Below, piece by piece: positions 5,419 to 5,881 of a stretch of DNA of 5,881 nucleotides; position 1 is the first letter of the stretch, and each line of letters starts with the position of its first letter. The translations under genes were made by a program, and so were the position numbers. The notes under the pieces are model-generated. The model saw nothing but the letters and a program-made list of their open reading frames with translations. It did no database searches and had not been told where the DNA came from. The DNA comes from an uncultured Solobacterium sp. (GTDB lineage Bacteria > Bacillota_I > Bacilli_A > Erysipelotrichales > Erysipelotrichaceae): the NCBI GenBank assembly GCA_905235315.1, contig CAJOLG010000116.1:1-5881 (forward strand). Direction: 5' to 3'.

Positions 5419-5881
5419 TTACTGCTTTTTCGCAAGCTGGCTGTTGGTAAATTCACTCCAGCCATACTGGACCATGTACTCTCCGCGATACGCATTCAGC
5501 GCTGCCGGGTTTCCCTTGAGCCAGTCATAATAATCACAGTCGATCGCATCCGGGATCACCGCAATCATTCCGCGCCGTCGGATCAGAACATCCGGATATC
5601 CGGCCTGTTCAAGCGCAGACGAAAGATCTGTCCGCAGATTCTTGAGATAACTGCGTTTCGAATCAGATGCCTCTTCTCCCCAGAGGATCCCCATAATTTC
5701 GCTGTTGGTGCAGAAGGTACCGCAGCGATCCACAAGGTACGCAAGCATCTCTTTGGACTTGGCATACTGAAAAGACATCGGGATTCCGCTGCGGTCATAT
5801 ACTTCAAAATTACCGAATGTATGAATCCGGAGTTTATCGGGTTTTTCTTCCGCTTCCGCCGGATGGCGGAGATCCTCCAGT
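5419..5881 (-). CDS. SARP/OmpR-type winged-helix transcriptional regulator, C-terminal part (5' end outside window)
   Basis: The open frame runs without a stop to the window edge, so the apparent ATG at 5778 is internal and the true start lies beyond 5881. The 153 visible residues begin LEDLRHPAEAEEKPDKL, which reads like the end of a receiver domain plus linker. A winged-helix domain follows (about 18-105) with LRIHTFGNFEVY, KSKEMLAYLVDRCGTFCTNS, ILWGEEASDSKRSYLKNLRTDL and LIRRRGMIAVIP. It ends with a short BTAD-like segment (DCDYYDWLKGNPAALNAYRGEYMVQYGWSEF). This layout matches the SARP-type response regulators of Bacillota, which usually carry an N-terminal receiver domain and act in two-component signalling. 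Receiver, partner kinase and targets cannot be seen. A terminator follows, so it is not co-transcribed with rimP. Confidence 0.8.
   Translation of the reverse strand, partial: LEDLRHPAEAEEKPDKLRIHTFGNFEVYDRSGIPMSFQYAKSKEMLAYLVDRCGTFCTNSEIMGILWGEEASDSKRSYLKNLRTDLSSALEQAGYPDVLIRRRGMIAVIPDAIDCDYYDWLKGNPAALNAYRGEYMVQYGWSEFTNSQLAKKQ

Overview
The window looks like a piece of a chromosome from a low-to-mid GC Bacillota (Firmicutes) bacterium. The evidence is the gene order rimP-nusA-ylxR-infB-rbfA, strong AGGAG-type ribosome binding sites, and a SARP-type response-regulator gene of the sort common in gut Bacillota. NusA carries a long C-terminal extension, IF2 is rather short, and ylxQ is missing. 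These features make an Erysipelotrichales-like (Mollicutes-related) host plausible, but that placement is inference. Every gene I can support lies on the minus strand, so the window reads from high to low coordinates.

Layout in the direction of transcription. (1) 5881-5419: the C-terminal part of a winged-helix SARP/OmpR-type regulator, cut by the window edge and followed by two hairpins, the second a clear intrinsic terminator. (2) 5274-5190: an A-tract region, a sigma-A-like promoter with extended -10, and a short leader with a near-perfect 23-nt palindrome. (3) 5168-319: one compact operon of rimP, nusA, ylxR (rnpM), infB and rbfA. Gaps are 2 to 15 nt, except 87 nt between ylxR and infB. 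It is closed by an intrinsic terminator 4 nt after the rbfA stop. (4) 238-1: a separate promoter with an overlapping inverted repeat, driving a TetR-family regulator whose 3' end lies outside the window.

The operon genes form the usual transcription/translation machinery set. RimP and RbfA mature the 30S subunit. NusA acts on RNA polymerase pausing, termination and antitermination. YlxR/RnpM is a small RNA-binding protein reported to modulate RNase P. IF2 places initiator tRNA on the ribosome.

I found no CRISPR array, tRNA, rRNA, insertion sequence or phage gene, and no new multi-gene system. The points most worth a second look are a possible NusA-responsive attenuator in the operon leader, the roughly 235-residue extension of NusA, the in-frame TGA junction between nusA and ylxR with no ribosome binding site, the absence of ylxQ, truB and ribF from their usual places, and an operator-like palindrome on the tetR promoter.
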